DNA of 64,000 nt from Formicarius rufipectus (lineage: Eukaryota > Chordata > Aves > Passeriformes > Formicariidae): contig VXAU01004370.1 of NCBI GenBank assembly GCA_013399695.1, positions 418,598 to 482,597 on the forward strand. The letters run 5' to 3'. Shown piece by piece: positions 14,489 through 28,141 of the stretch. Within the stretch, counting starts at the first letter, position 1, and each line of letters opens with the position of its first letter. The position numbers and the translations under genes are program-made. The notes under the pieces were generated by a model. It worked only from the letters and a program-made list of their open reading frames with translations, ran no database searches and was not told where the DNA came from.

Positions 14489-15270
14489 ACAGAATCAGAG
14501 AATGGGTAAGGCTGGAAGGGACCACAACAGGACACCTGGTCCAACCTCCCTGCTCAAGCAGGATCATCCCAGAGCACATTGCAAAGGATTGCGTCCAGAT
14601 AGTTCTAGAACATCTCCGGTGAGGGAGACTCCACAACTTCTTCGGGAAATCTGTTCAGTGCACAGTCACCTGCACAGTAAAGATGTTCTTCCTCATACGC
14701 AGGTGGAACTTCTAGAACTTCCTGTGCATCAGTTTCTGCCCATTGCCTCTTGTCCTGTTGCTTGGCACCACTAAGAAGGGCCTGTCTCCATCCTTTTGTC
14801 ACTTCCCTTCACATGCTTACACACAATGATGAGGTCCCCTCTCAGTTGTCTCTTCTTGAGTCTGAACTGGCCCAGCTCCCTCAGCCTATCTTCATAAGAG
14901 AGATGCTCCAGTTCCCTCCACTGGATCCGCTCCAGGAGCCCCATGTCTCTCTTGTACTGAAGAGTCCAGAATTGGACACAGCATTCCAGATGTGCCTCAC
15001 CAGGGCTGGATAGAGGGGCAGGATCAATTCCCTAAAGCACCCCAGGATACCATCGGTCTTCATGGCCACAAGGATACGTCTGGCTCATGGACAGCTTGTG
15101 GTCCCCCAGGTCCTTCTCCACAGAGCTGCTTTTCAGTAGGTCATGTCCCAGCCTGTCCTGGTGTATGGGGCTGTTCTTCCACAAATGCAGGATCCTGCAT
15201 TTGCCTTTGTTGAAATTCAGACATTTCTCTGCCCATCTCGAGAGTCTGTTGAGGTTCTTCTGAGTAGGGT
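14489..15270 (-). repeat. CR1 LINE 3' end, about 780 bp (minus orientation)
   Basis: It starts with 'tcacagaatcagagaatgg', the reverse complement of the CR1 3' terminus, and proceeds through 'ctggaagggacca', 'tggtccaacctccctgctc', 'tcttgtcctgttgc', the 'atgaggtcccctctcag' block, 'ctccagttccctccactg' and 'cctgcatttgcc' to 'gagagtctgttgagg' near 15250. This is a long, nearly collinear 3' portion of a CR1 with its 3' end at the low coordinate. It is the best preserved CR1 3' region in the window. The ORFs at 14440-15213 are translations of this repeat, not host genes. Confidence 0.95.
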
Positions 15271-18200
15271 GTTTTCTGTCTACTTGTTTTAATTATTTTT
15301 ATTCAGTTGTTATTCTGTTTTAACCCAAAGCCCGGTCAAAGAGACCATATATATGGCAGGCTTGATAATTTTCTCACAGCATTATAAAGACCTGTCTTTT
15401 TTCAGTTTGTTTCCTATTTGTAGGAACTGTCATCCTAAGGCTTCATATAAGCTGTGTTGCAATGAGCCTTGTGTGATTATTCTGTGTCTAGGTGTTTGTC
15501 TGAATGTCCACCTCCTTGCTTTTTTCAACCAAAATCTGAGAAAAGGTAGTGGTCTCTAGATCCATCACATTGTGGCAAGCTTCGTGTAACTAAGCTGATA
15601 CTTAAATAGTGGGATGAGTCTTAGACCATCAGGGAGAATTGTGCAGCATAGAGACTGCAGAGGGTGTGGAGCTCAGATTCCCGGTGAAAAAAGTTCCCCA
15701 GTCACCGAGGAAAAACTTAAACAAGATATTGTGAGACAACTAAGGTTTCAGTGCTCCCAAACTAAACGCTAAACCCTGTGGTCTCCCATTGCACTTTATT
15801 CCACTGCCTTTATACTGTTTAACTTACTCCTTTTCCCCCACAAAACCATTAGCCAGGCATACTTAAATATTACACTTTGCTGATGTATAGCTAGGTAAAG
15901 AAAAAGCACAAAAATCAAACTGATTTCAACAAAAATGTGTGTTGTACGATTTATATCATAATGTTGCACTTTATTAAAGCAGGTGTAAGAGTTGTGAAAG
16001 AAAATCTTTTTGATGAGATTTTACACAATAAAATAAACCCACACACATCTACACAGCTGCTTCCTGCTGTGCTTGTCAGAAGTTTGTACCATTAAAGTTT
16101 CTAGGAAAGCCTGTGATGAGCAGTGACAGTGAAGTAAGGCTCTACAGCCATTCAAATGAAACTTGAAACATTGACAAATAATGGGCTTAATAATAATAAT
16201 TTTCAGGCACTAGGAGAAAAAAAATGTCAACACCTATTTGTGAAACATAACACAGTACTAAGAAAATGATATAAACTATCACTGGCACAGAAACTCAAGA
16301 GTTAACATCAAAACACTGTTTCTTATTTGTGGGTGTGGGAGAGGTCCCAGGGCAGTACATCACCTGAGAGAGAGTCTTGCATTCTAAAAGATTGCCAGGT
16401 CTGAAGTATCAAAACACCTGAGCAGTGGTAGAAATATCTAAATCTTTTGTAATGTATTTTAAACAAAAGACCTTCTAAAAACAGCCAAAACACATACTCA
16501 GATGACAACAGGAAAACAGGATCAATAGCAGATCAGAGATAAACACATCCTTAAGATGCTGTCAATAAAAGGAAGCATAATTTGGATTCATTGTTGTAGT
16601 AAAAGACACTTCAGGGGAAAAAAAAAAAAAACCAAAACCAAAAACGTTTAAAAGCAATTAAGCAATTTTACAGAAATAGTCTGGGATTTTGTGCAACGGG
16701 AGAGAGACTCCAGGCTTGCCTCATCTCCTAGAAGCATCCCATATTCTTAGATGTGACGTTGCCATGACAACCACAACTTGGTGACCTCGTTATTTCAACC
16801 TAATCCTGCTTTGAAATTATAGTTGCTCCACCCTTTTGCCTGGCTAGCCTGATAACATAATCATTGTAAATGAGGATGGAAAAACACAGCAGGATACCAT
16901 TCCCCTTGTGACACAGGACTAGTCTCACCTTATCAGGGAAAGGGACCAACAATTAAACTGCCCAAATCTAAAAGCCCAAAAGTAGATTTTTATTTTTGTT
17001 GTTTTGTTAGCTATTCTATTTTGGGGAAAAAAAAAATCTAATAGCTTGTCAGTGCAGGGATTCAGTTTTGAATGGGGGCTTTTGGGGAAATTCCTTTTAT
17101 TTAATTTAATGTCTTTATCAGGAAATTAAACAGTAATAAGGGGTAGTTCTCCTTAATTATGCATTTGTTTTGACTAACAGCTGGAGGAAGATTTAGGATA
17201 TACACAAAGAGTCAGGACAGAACTTGTTTAGCAAATCAGATTTCGTTTTTTAGGTTCAGGCTTGTCTTGCTCTATTTAAACTGGTTAAAGCTGTAAGTAT
17301 TACAAAATCCCAGCTGTAGACATTGTGGAAATACTTACTATATTTGCTCACATGTTACAGGAACATTGCTGTAATTCTGCACTTATTAAACACGTGGACA
17401 ACAATGGTACTGGTGCTGTTGCAGATTTAAAGGAAACATTTTCTTGGTTCCTTGGGGAGTTAATTCAGAGTTTTCTATGAACATAAGACACATGAAAGCT
17501 AAAGGTGGAAGAAGTGAAGCACATACCTTAAAAAGAACATAAATTTGGAGTTACTGGTCTGTGATCAAACTGAAGTGCCATAGCTTGTAGTTGAAAAAAT
17601 AATTTTTGGACTGTTCTTACTCCTGGCTCCCTCCCTTTTCTGTCAGAGCAGTCCAATTTCCCCCTTACTTGGTAGTTGCCTGTTTTATCACGAGGACAAA
17701 AATTACATTAGAGGCTGTTATGTTGCCTGAGAGTTCTTGAAGGAACACCACACACATTGAGGCAACTAAACTTGTAAATAACAGCCATTATCAGAAGAAG
17801 ATGACAGAAAGGAAGGAAGAGGAGCTACTTTGACAGATAAGTACAGAGAACTTGCACAGTATGGACACAAGACTTCTGTAACTACGGTTATTTGCAAAAG
17901 AGTAATACAGAGATTTCCTCAGTTCTAAGTTTATGTGCTTCTGCCAGCAAAGTGGTTGTCAGCCTCTGAGGATACAAACCCATGATTCTAGAAAGAAACT
18001 CTACATTTTAACATTTGTAAAGTTACAGTGCTAAATTGTGCTTTCCAACTTTCCTGTCACAATAGGGAAGTTGGGTGGTGCCCTCTAAAATAAATCATTA
18101 AGGACTCCACACACAAGCAAAGGTACCTATCAGGCACACACACACTTATTCAGTGACAAGCCAGGAAAACCTTTACCCAGAAAATGCTTTATTAACAGTA

Positions 18201-18610
18201 TAATCACAAGTCTGTTAGCAGTCATCATCCCTGAGGTAGCTCATGAAGTGGCAGGGCAAATAAAGTGATGATTTCTGGTAAGGTTTTACACAAAAAAATC
18301 TTTTGAATCTTGCAGCAGCAGTGCTTGGGTATAATTTTCCTGAGAACCGAAACAAAAGCCCCCAAACACTACAGCCATGCATTGCAGGTACAATGTGAGG
18401 AGCTGAGGACAGAGCTCTATGCCTTGATTTTACCTTGGTGTTCAAAAGCATCTGCAACAGGCAGGGCTAAACCACCACTTGCCTCTGTTTGAAAACTTGC
18501 CACTCCCAGGTACAGAAAATGAAACCACTGGCAGCTTACACAGTCACTTTCATGTTGGACCTCTACAAGGTATCTCAGGCAGAGAGATTTTTAGCTTTTC
18601 TCCACCAACC

Positions 18611-18692
18611 TTCCTACCACCCCAAACCCCTCCCCCACCCCAAAAAACCCAACAAGACCAAAAAACCCCCATTAAACAAGGGGAAAAAAGGG
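18611..18692. repeat. C/A-rich low-complexity tract
   Basis: Alternating runs of C and A (e.g. 'cccctcccccacccc', then 'aaaaaaccc') with almost no T or G until the end, where G-runs begin. Two overlapping proline/lysine-rich ORFs here (18479-18740) are products of this composition. Confidence 0.8.
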
Positions 18693-19450
18693 AGACCACC
18701 AAAATACACAATTAGTTTCTTCCATGAAGGGATCTCTTAACGTACCCTTGGCTTTCCTTCCCCTTCAAGTGGGGCACTTTGCTGCCAAGAGTTGACCATT
18801 ATATTATTAGAAGAGATTTTAATGTAATCATTAGACTTTTTTTTTTTCCTGAGCTGTTCAGCAGGGGTTAGAAATCAGTCTCCATTAAAATATTTTTCTT
18901 AAGCTCTGTTGAATCCCAAGAGCAGAGAATAGACATGAGTAGGAGATGTTTTTACAGCACTGCAGCAAAGGAAGCAGGTTTTCCTTCACTAAAAGGCCAA
19001 AGTTCATTTTCTTGGAATAGCAGCATACATTCCAAAATGGTGCCTCACATTTACCAAGAGCTATCAGGGAACAAGTGAACAAGATTTATGTCCAGATTCA
19101 AATTTAGTTCTCCTACCTACAATAGTAAAAGGCCAGACCATTCAATACTTAATCAGGTTTGGAGTCTGATTTTTCCAGCCTTGCGTGAGATCACCATATA
19201 TCGTGTGCAGGCTGATTAATTCTTCTAACTTCTGATTCTAACACATGAACAGGAATCTAGAAGCCCCAAATGAAATTCCAAGCCAAAAGTATACTTTGAC
19301 AATTGATTTTTGCATCTATAGTCTGACTCCTTAATCTATTACAACCTAGTTTGCAGTACTCCTTTTTGAAATAAATGAATATATTTGCCCTGTTATGGTT
19401 ATGGCCCTGGATTTGGACAGCAGTTAAAAATCATTCTGTATTCTAACATA

Positions 19451-19470
19451 CGGGGTGGCGGGGGGGGGGG
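19451..19470 (+). repeat. G-run (11 consecutive G)
   Basis: 'cggggtggc' is followed directly by eleven G. It is a homopolymer/G-rich tract that could form a quadruplex, and its length is likely to be unreliable in sequencing. Confidence 0.7.
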
Positions 19471-20467
19471 AATTACTAATTCTTTCTTGTGTGGGTTAAA
19501 GTGGATTGCATAGCAGACATCTTGACGAATTTGTGGGACACAATAATTCCTTACCGACCCTGCTATGGAATCCTCAAGTATGAGGTTTTTTTAGACAATA
19601 TGAAGTTCTTACACACAAATGATTTTCTGCCTTGTACAAATTTAAAACAGAATTAGAAACAAAGCTCTGCTTCTCTCCTAGATCAGTAGTGACACCTAGT
19701 GACCAAGGACTAAAGGAAACACCCTCGAAGAGGAACGATTTTGCACTGGACTGGATTACATTGCAAAAACTGCAGGGTGTGGCAGGAGGACATAAACCAA
19801 ATAAATACTGACATTAGCTATGGGGCGATTTAAATTTACACAGAAACGCTACATCTGCTTTAAAATCAACGTGCTGCAAATCAAAAAGGATGTTTTCATA
19901 AGCAGGAAAGAAACCATTTGGACAAGTAGAATGTAAATACCCAGTGAAATCTGGGAAGGCTCTGGAGCAGAGCATTCCTACACATGAACGATATTCACAG
20001 GACAGGGAACAACCCCTAGTTCTAAAAAATCTCATTTCTCCATCTCATCCAAAGAGGATAACTATCAGAACAGAGTGCAACTGCTCCTTATTCTGGTTCA
20101 AGTTCTTGCTCATACAATAAGCCTCACCAAAACAGCTGCATTACAATAAGTTATTCTACTTAACGTACACCAGAGAAGATCTCTGTCTGGATATACTACT
20201 CTGGAATAACATTTATTTGGTTACTGATCATTACCTGGATCAATACCTCGTGGTTGCAGGGCAATGCTGAAAAGGCTACAGCCCTTGTCCTGCATTAGTT
20301 ATAATTTCTATATTCCATGACTAGGGGAAGAGCCATGTGAATGTGCCACAAAAAGGTGGCCAGCCCAAACTTCTAAGTCGCCTTTACTTTGTACCACACT
20401 ATCCACATAGTAACCTTTTCCCAAGTGCTGGTGACACAGTAGCTCAGCAGGCTGTGGTAACACTGGT

Positions 20468-20605
20468 CACAGAATACGCTGAGCTGGAGGGGATCCACAG
20501 GGATCATCGTGTCCAGCCCTTAGCCCTGCACTGGGCCAGCCCCAGGAGTCACACCACGAGCCTGAGAGTATCATCCAAATGCTTCTTGAACTCTGTCAGG
20601 CTTGA
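20468..20605 (-). repeat. Short CR1 LINE 3' end (minus orientation, different subfamily)
   Basis: It begins 'tcacagaatacgctgagctgg' and continues with 'ggatccacagggatcat', 'gtccagccct' and 'cttgaactctgtcaggctt'. This is the reverse complement of a CR1 3' UTR type that differs from the 14.5-kb copy. Only about 140 bp remain. The 157-codon ORF at 20337-20810 runs through this repeat and is not a gene. Confidence 0.85.
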
Positions 20606-22560
20606 GTGTTGGGGAAGGAGGCTTTGCTCCTGGGAGAAAGGACACTATGTTCTGCCTGGAAATCACTTTCTCCCCAGCTTTTCAACAGGTTTAAGATTTG
20701 TAAAATGCTCTGTGCTGCACTTGAAATATAAAAAGTTAAAAAGATGCCCAGGAGTTATGTCAGGAGATTTTCTGGAGGAACAGATTAATCAAAATAGAAA
20801 AAAAAAATAGTTTAAGGAAGAAAAATCTGGGCAAACTCCACAGTAGAAGAGATTAGCAGAAAATGTACACTCTAGATCAAAAGATAAATGTACAGTTCAA
20901 AAGTGGAGCCACTAATTCCTCATGAAATATATCTCAGATTATACTTATGGTGAAATAATTTATTTTTTTTTTTCTTTTAGGAATAAGTAGACCTTCAAGT
21001 CTTCAGCAGTCTCCCTTATCTTCACTTTGTATTCATTTCACAGAGAAAGTGATTCTGAACAACATAGTAGAGACTCAGGCTTGTAATGTCCAAACTGGAG
21101 AAATCACACTGATTTATTTATTCAAGGATGCCTGCACAAAACACTTAATATCACATCTAAAGTAGCTGATACAGGACTTGGGTGAGAGACTTCCATGACC
21201 AGCAGCACAGAGATCATGAACCACAAAGCCAGAAAAGCTATACATATTCTGGGAGTTTTCAAGACAGATGCACAAGTGAAAATGTTCAGAAATACGAAAG
21301 AATGCTACCTATTCTTTGAATTTCTGATATAAGGAATAGTGGGGACTATACCCAGTGGTTTAAGAATTTTGTTTTACCAAAGGATGATAGTTGCAGCTTT
21401 GACTGATAAAAAACTATCCTGCACAATGATACAGTCAGAAATGTGTGTGTTGTTACACCAAAAAATAAATTCAACTGTTACTTTTGCTCGCTACAAGTAA
21501 TTTGGCCCATATCCCATGGGAGTTCACTCGTGCTCCTATCTATACCACAACCTAGGATGAGATCCCTTGAGAGAAAGAGGAAAAATTCCAACAAAGACCA
21601 AATGATTACACCAATCAAATAACCCTGAAAAATTAATCAAAACAAGCCATGCTGCACCAAGATCAAAGAAAGGAAAAGGTCCCATGTTTCACCCTTTACA
21701 GCTTTTGCTCACTGCCAGGAAGAAAACTGATGAGATCAACCAGTTATCTTGGCCTGTTTCATACAGAATATAGGTAAGTTTGAAGAGGAACAGAAGTTTT
21801 TGTTGATTCAATCTACTGGTAAGACAGTGGTTGCTTATAAATGGAGAAACAGCATAGACTTCTGAACTCTGGAAAACTGTTCTCTGTGTGACTGGTCTTT
21901 GATAAGCAGCTTTCACCCTGGCCCTGAGTCTGCGTAGTACCTCTAAGGCATCCATGGAAAGTGAAATACAACCATTGTTTGACCTTTGTGAAATTTCTGA
22001 GAGTTAGAATCACTGCTGGAAAATCTTTAGGGGTCTACAAAAAGGAAAAACAGTAACAACCCTTGCCTTAAATTGTAAGTCTTCAGTTTTGATCCTTTCT
22101 CTAATGTGGGCTGGTTGTGACCTTACTAAAAGTTCAGTATGACATGTTTGACATTAAAATAATCATATCTCTTATTTATATCTTAAGTTGAAGTGATCTT
22201 AATTTTAACTTATATTAAGATGTGCAGCCTATTTCACGTGGTATCTTTATAAATAGTGAAAGAATGGTCACTATCTGGTCACAGCATAATTCACGTATTT
22301 GCTAATCACTATAGGTTAAATCAGAAATGAGGTGATCACACACTTGTTAGGTCCCATTACAACAGAAAAATCATTAATCATAGCTTTATAATGCAGAATA
22401 GGTATTGTAGGTATTAAATTGATGTTTAGCTTATAGTTGTACCACTCCTGTGATACCAATGTGAATACCCTAAATATCCAGAGGTCACATAAAATGTCTG
22501 GAATGCCTTTGTTATTTTTCAGTTTTGTGATCTGAAACTCTGAATTGCAAAAGAAACCAG

Positions 22561-22572
22561 GTGCACGTGCAC
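22561..22572. repeat. Perfect 12-bp palindrome with E-box core
   Basis: GTGCACGTGCAC is its own reverse complement and centres on CACGTG, the bHLH/bZIP E-box. Such a site can occur by chance in 64 kb. Confidence 0.5.
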
Positions 22573-25500
22573 ATGCACTAGCTAGGGAGAGAAACTCAAT
22601 GTTTCATAATATGAAAGCAGTTTAACACGAAATCCTTTCCATGTAAAACTTTTCCCCAAAATTAAATAGAGCATTAAGATTCAAGAACATAACTTTGTAT
22701 CAGATCTATTATTTCTTTGCATCAACCCCTAGATTCTTTCCTAGGTAGTTTTATGCCTAATGGTCTTGCCATTAGATTCAACAAAATTGAGTGTGATGTA
22801 CTGAAAATACATTCAATTGATATTGAACTTGTTGATGAGGAGGGTAGGCCAGTTAAAATTGACAAAACTGACTAGTTCTCCATTACCTCTTATTTTATTG
22901 CTCCTTTGGTTCAACATGTGGCTTTGCAAGCAAAAAAACTTTATTGCTTGCTGGCTGAAGAGAAAGGTCATGCTCAGGAATACATTTCATTAATCATGAT
23001 TCAGACTTTTATCAGTTTTCCTCTGATGTAAATTCCAATTTGTTAACGGTATCTAAGTACAAAAGTAAAAATAAAATTATTTCATGGAGTTCTAAAGAAT
23101 ATCACTGACAAACTCAGGTCATAAATTATTTTTATATCAAGGAGGTGAGGTTTTCTTAAAAATATTTTCTGGGAGATATAGGAGCAACAGAAGCATCAAC
23201 AAAAAATTCATGCCTTTGTTTTCGTGGTGTAATCATTTCTACACCTAGTGCTAAATAGAGGGATTGTTGCCCAGATTTTTTTTTGCTGATAAGCCATTAA
23301 AAAATCTAGTTCACAATATGACCCCAAAGCAGCTGCTCTGGCAGCAGCAGCGATGCAGCAGAGGGTAGGCATGAAGAACTGTGAACAAAAAGCCAAGAAG
23401 GATGATACATCACCTAAATCCAGAACTTCAAGACCATATTTCTAAGCGGCAAAATTCTAACAAGCGAGTCTGTGCTAACTTTAATTCCTGTGACCACTGC
23501 AAATATTGTGGGACTAGACTGAGAACCACATCTATCCAAAATGATGTATTTGGTGATTTGTTTCAACAAACAGGCCTGTAAGCAGTCATATAAGCATGAG
23601 TGAGAGAATTAAATTTGGGCAGAAATGTATGAATAGATCAAGGGAAGGAAATGCTTAAGTCAATTTAACAACTAACAGAACTGCCCTCCCTGGTGTTACC
23701 CTTGTTTCCAGGGTCTTATCGAGTTATATCCAACACAATCTGCCCCAGTTCTTTGAAACAGTTCAAAAGCACTTAACTTATATAAAAACTGTTAAATAGT
23801 TATAATCCAATAAAAGTTTTGAATGTTATATACTACACACAAAAATACAACTCAACTAATGCACAAATATCTATGCATTAATTTAGGCTCCAAATATAAC
23901 AGATCCAAGGCTCTGCCATTTATGATATGTATTACACAGGACAAAAGATTATTTTTCCAATTGGAAAAGGAACCTCAAAATGGAAAAAAAAGCCACTTTG
24001 TGCATTACAATTATAATTAGATATTACATCCTATTCACGTACCCTTTTTCATACCTGATTCCTCCCCAGCCCTTTTCCAGTTTAGCCAGAATCAGGACTA
24101 TACACTTTCCCTCCCAATCCGAATCCTTACACTTCTCCTAAAAGGAGTCAAAGACTGATTCTTTACTCAAAATCATCATCAATAGTGCACATGAAAAGCT
24201 TTAGCAGAACACATTTAGCAGTTCTTTAGTAGCCCAAACCTTTCTTTAGCAGCCCCCTTCCTGACCCACTCCAACTGGATCTCTAGGGATGATAGGTTGA
24301 TTCTGCCCAGCCTCAAACAGGGACTTTCAAGGCCGCCACTAGTGCTTCATATTTGGCAAAATCAGAACGTGCAACATTTACTTCGAGAAAACCAATGTAC
24401 CAAGACCTCTCAGATAATTAGGGCTTTGCTCACAGACCTTCTCTTAGCACTGACACAATCCTTAATTTTGTATGGGAAAAAGAAGAATTGTCAGAAATGT
24501 TCAGACTTTTAAAATAACTTACCATGTTCTTCAAGGAATCCTGCCTGGACAGTGACTAAACCACACCTGCAAATCCACTAGAAGGTTTTAGAATGAACTG
24601 CTACCAGCTTACCAATAGATCTGCTTTCCATGGACTTAAAACACAGCACCTGTGTCTAGTTAACCACTCACAATCAAACTTTGAGCTAGGTCTCTTGATG
24701 GTCTGCTTCCCATTAATATCATTTGTAAGTAATATTTTTGCCTGCAGGAAACATTATGAAGAAACCACATAGCTGCCTCCAATTTCAAATTAGGAGCTAC
24801 TTCTGTGTTTAGTTTAAATAGATTCACCTGAGTGAGATGTAGTCAGATGTATAGCTGTATACAGAGACCTGTAAGATGAGTGAACCTTTTTCTTCTTCTG
24901 CTTGCTTCCCAAGATCAAGGCCTCTCCTTTCAGCTGCAGTCCAGACTGCTATAATCTGTTCCTCCTCTCTCCTAAAACAGATTGCAATACACTACTCCTG
25001 TCCACTTGAAACTGCAGCTTCTACAGCTGCTCTCTTCATAGAACTCTCACGCGCAACAAAAGGTCCTTGTGCTTCTCACATCTGCCATAGCTCTGGATTC
25101 CTTCGGATTAAGTAAAATTCTCATTCTGTGGTTAGCAACTAATTATATCACTGTGGCCCACTCCAGTGCTTGAGGAAAGAGGGAGTCCTCTGGCTTGCAA
25201 CCCTCAGATTTAAATACTTTTGGATGGAGGATAAATCTGGCTCCTGATCCTACACTTTGTTCTGTTTTTCATGGAGGTAGAATACCTGATGATCTCTAAA
25301 GTGTGGACTTTTCTATATCTTCTTCTAGTACCATTTTGGTCCCAGTTCATTTCCCAAGTATTTTACATACATTTCAGTTCTTGTAATTTTTGCAATTTAT
25401 GTCCACCCTAAATACAATCAAGTACACTGAGAGGAGCATGGAATAAAAAAATAAATACAGAAGACTTAAATAAAAATATTATTAAAAAGCAAAGGCAATA

Positions 25501-28126
25501 GAAAATTTGAAATTAACACCATATTTTTCAAAATAACATAATATGATCCATTTAAATATTTGTTTTGTGTTCTTTTAAAGTTTTCAATTTCCCTTTCAGG
25601 AAGAAGTATAATGAATATTGATTGGCTCCAGAGAATTGCACCCACAAGAGCACTACATTTCATTTTATCCTTCTTGATCTGCTAAAAATTTTTGTATCCT
25701 TTAGTCTTTCCTTATTTTTGACAGCTAGGGAAGGAGGAGACACTCACAATCTCACATGAAACAGGAAGTCCTCTTTGTGTTATTTATATACTATGGAACC
25801 TAAGTGCTGCCTAAAATTGCAGCTGTGTGGCAGAAAAGAAATGCAACAGTTTAATGCAATTTAGTGAAGAACAGCTAAAGGAAAAACCTGACTTAGGAAA
25901 AATTAGAGACAGATTCCAACTTTGCTCATTAAGGTTTAAAGGAAAGTACTTTAAGTGCCTGAATGTCTGCCCTAGAGTGGTGTACTCCTTTCCAAGTCCT
26001 GAATTTCATGCCTCTTACTCTTTCTAAAGCTGACTTCAATTTCACACAGTATCCATCTAGAATGACTTGTATGTTTTTAATTTCTTCTTGAATACAGAAT
26101 TTAAACAAACAGGTTTGGCTGGGTGGCTTTAATCAGAAACAGATTAAAAGTTTTTAAAAAGAAAAGTAGGTATGCCAAGTGTAGCAAAGTCAACTTGCTT
26201 TCATTTACTCCTCGTTTTTTGCTGTTACATACAACAGGATAATTTAGCACTCAGCTTTTTCAAAGACCTGCAGGAAAAAGAAATAACAAGAGCCCTAAGG
26301 ATACTGAAGTTTCATATCAACTTTTTTTGCAGAAATCTTAAATTAGTAGAGAGAGTCAAACAGAGTTTGTTGTCTGTTGCAAATGAACTAGATAAATTTG
26401 AAAATTAGTCCAAGATAAGTACCAAAGATTTCAAGAACAGGAGCTTGACTGCTCTGGTATTATCTAAGAGTCTTTTAATGTCCTAATTTGTTCTTCATTC
26501 TTCACTACCATGAGGCAAGACTGATTTATTACTACAGTGTTAACACCACTTTAGAATTTCAATTTATTGCAATAGAATGAGGTAAGCTGTTTGAAAAAAA
26601 ATTGAACTTTCTCTAAAAAAAAAACAAAAACAAAAACCCTTAAGATCTTTAGATTTGATATTGGGCTCTCCTACTTTCTAAAATCTTGGATTCTTGGTCT
26701 TACCACTGAAATAAAACTCCTCAACCAGACACAACTGACATGAATGGTAAAAAATGGTAAAAAAACCCTTAGTCTTGTAAAAATTAAGGACAAGTTATGC
26801 TTCTGCTTAAGTTCAACTCAGAGTATGTGTATTAAGCAAGCATATATAACTTTCTGGTTTGGGGTCCTCATTGAAATATATCTGTGTCTAAAACTGGTCA
26901 GTAAGTGTGTTAGGAATTGAAGCCTCATTTAATTCCTAGCATTGTCAATGCCAACTGGCACTCTGCTGTTGACCTTTGTAGAATCAAGATTTCATCCAAG
27001 ACACTACAATCTAAAATAAGTCCTGAGAAGTTATAGTTAATCTATTTATCATAACACGAGTTTATCTTGAAAATAATAAACATGAGGTTATACAAGTTAT
27101 TTTTCACTGCTAATAATTTTTATTATTGTGTATATCTGTAACTGTTGAATCAAACAATTACAGAAGTTGAGACTCCAGGCTTGAAGACTGTCATCTTTGT
27201 TGGATAAGAGACTGAGTTCACTTTACATTCACTAAAAAAATAATGAAAAAGAAAAGGAATATAAAAAAAAATCCTCCGTTTCTGCCAGTGTGCCTAGAAC
27301 AAGGAAGTAACTTCCTCCCCATCATCCAAGTAGCAATCACCAAATAAGAGCAAATAGCCTCCAATACTTTTCCAAGAGTCAAAAGCATCAATTACTCCAC
27401 ACACAGATGACAAATCTGTCTTCTCAACTTGTAAGAATTTCTACTATACAATTATGTGTTAGTCAAACAAAACAGATACAGCGAAACAAAACCTCAGGCA
27501 TAACACGGAGAAATGGAAAAGAGAATGTGAATAACTACTGAATAACACTATAGTAGAGCCTCTGCATCCCAAAACTTGTCTTTATCTCACCCTCATTCCT
27601 GCCAAGCACTAAGAGAATATATTATCTTCCTTTATGAACCACACCTATGTTATTCAATATTAAACAGAAAATGTTTCTTTTTAAAACATGGTTTCAGCAG
27701 AAGGACCGCAGAAAACTGACTAACAGAAATATCTGCATGTTACATGAACTGCCCACTAAACCAGAGGAGAGGGAATCAAAGTAATGCTTCAGAGTCCTGT
27801 TTCAGCAAAGAATTCATAGCTCAAATACTGAGTGCAACAGAAATTCTCATGCATGATTACACAAATATCAGCTAATGCAACTATTAGTGTGTTTCAGATA
27901 GCTTTATTGTAATTTTCATGCATCAAAGAAAGTAGACACAAGGACAGGAGATGATCAGCAGGTAACAGGCAGTGCCCTTGACTTCCTCTTTGCCTTAGCT
28001 TCCAGGAATTCTTATAGTAAAATAATTATAAAATAAATTCTGTGATCCTGAACAGATGCCTATTGCTCTTTTGTATAGTATGGGGACAAGCAAATTGTTG
28101 ATGCTACAGAAATAGCCAGTGATTTT

Positions 28127-28141
28127 TGTGTGTGTGTGTGT
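28127..28141 (+). repeat. (TG)n microsatellite
   Basis: About seven TG units in a row, directly after a short T-run. Confidence 0.85.

Larger units (their letters stand above)
15271..20467. other. Intergenic stretch with low-complexity tracts
   Basis: No gene is recognised. It holds an A-run at 16619-16633, a C/A-rich tract at 18611-18692, a T-run at 18838-18848 and an 11-G run at 19460-19470. One sequence at 19687-19706 resembles a CTCF core with two mismatches. The rest looks unique and AT-rich. Confidence 0.55.

Noticed and set aside
19687..19706. CTCF-like site
   Set aside because: Two mismatches to the core consensus, one in the GGC part; too weak to call. A similar weak match at 59496-59509 was also left out.
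20337..20810. 157-codon plus-strand ORF, the longest in the window
   Set aside because: It reads through a minus-oriented CR1 3' end (20468-20605) and shows no domain, splice sites or protein-like conservation.
20955..20985. Strong-looking splice acceptor (T-run followed by TTTTAG)
   Set aside because: No open reading frame of recognisable content and no donor with matching phase follows.
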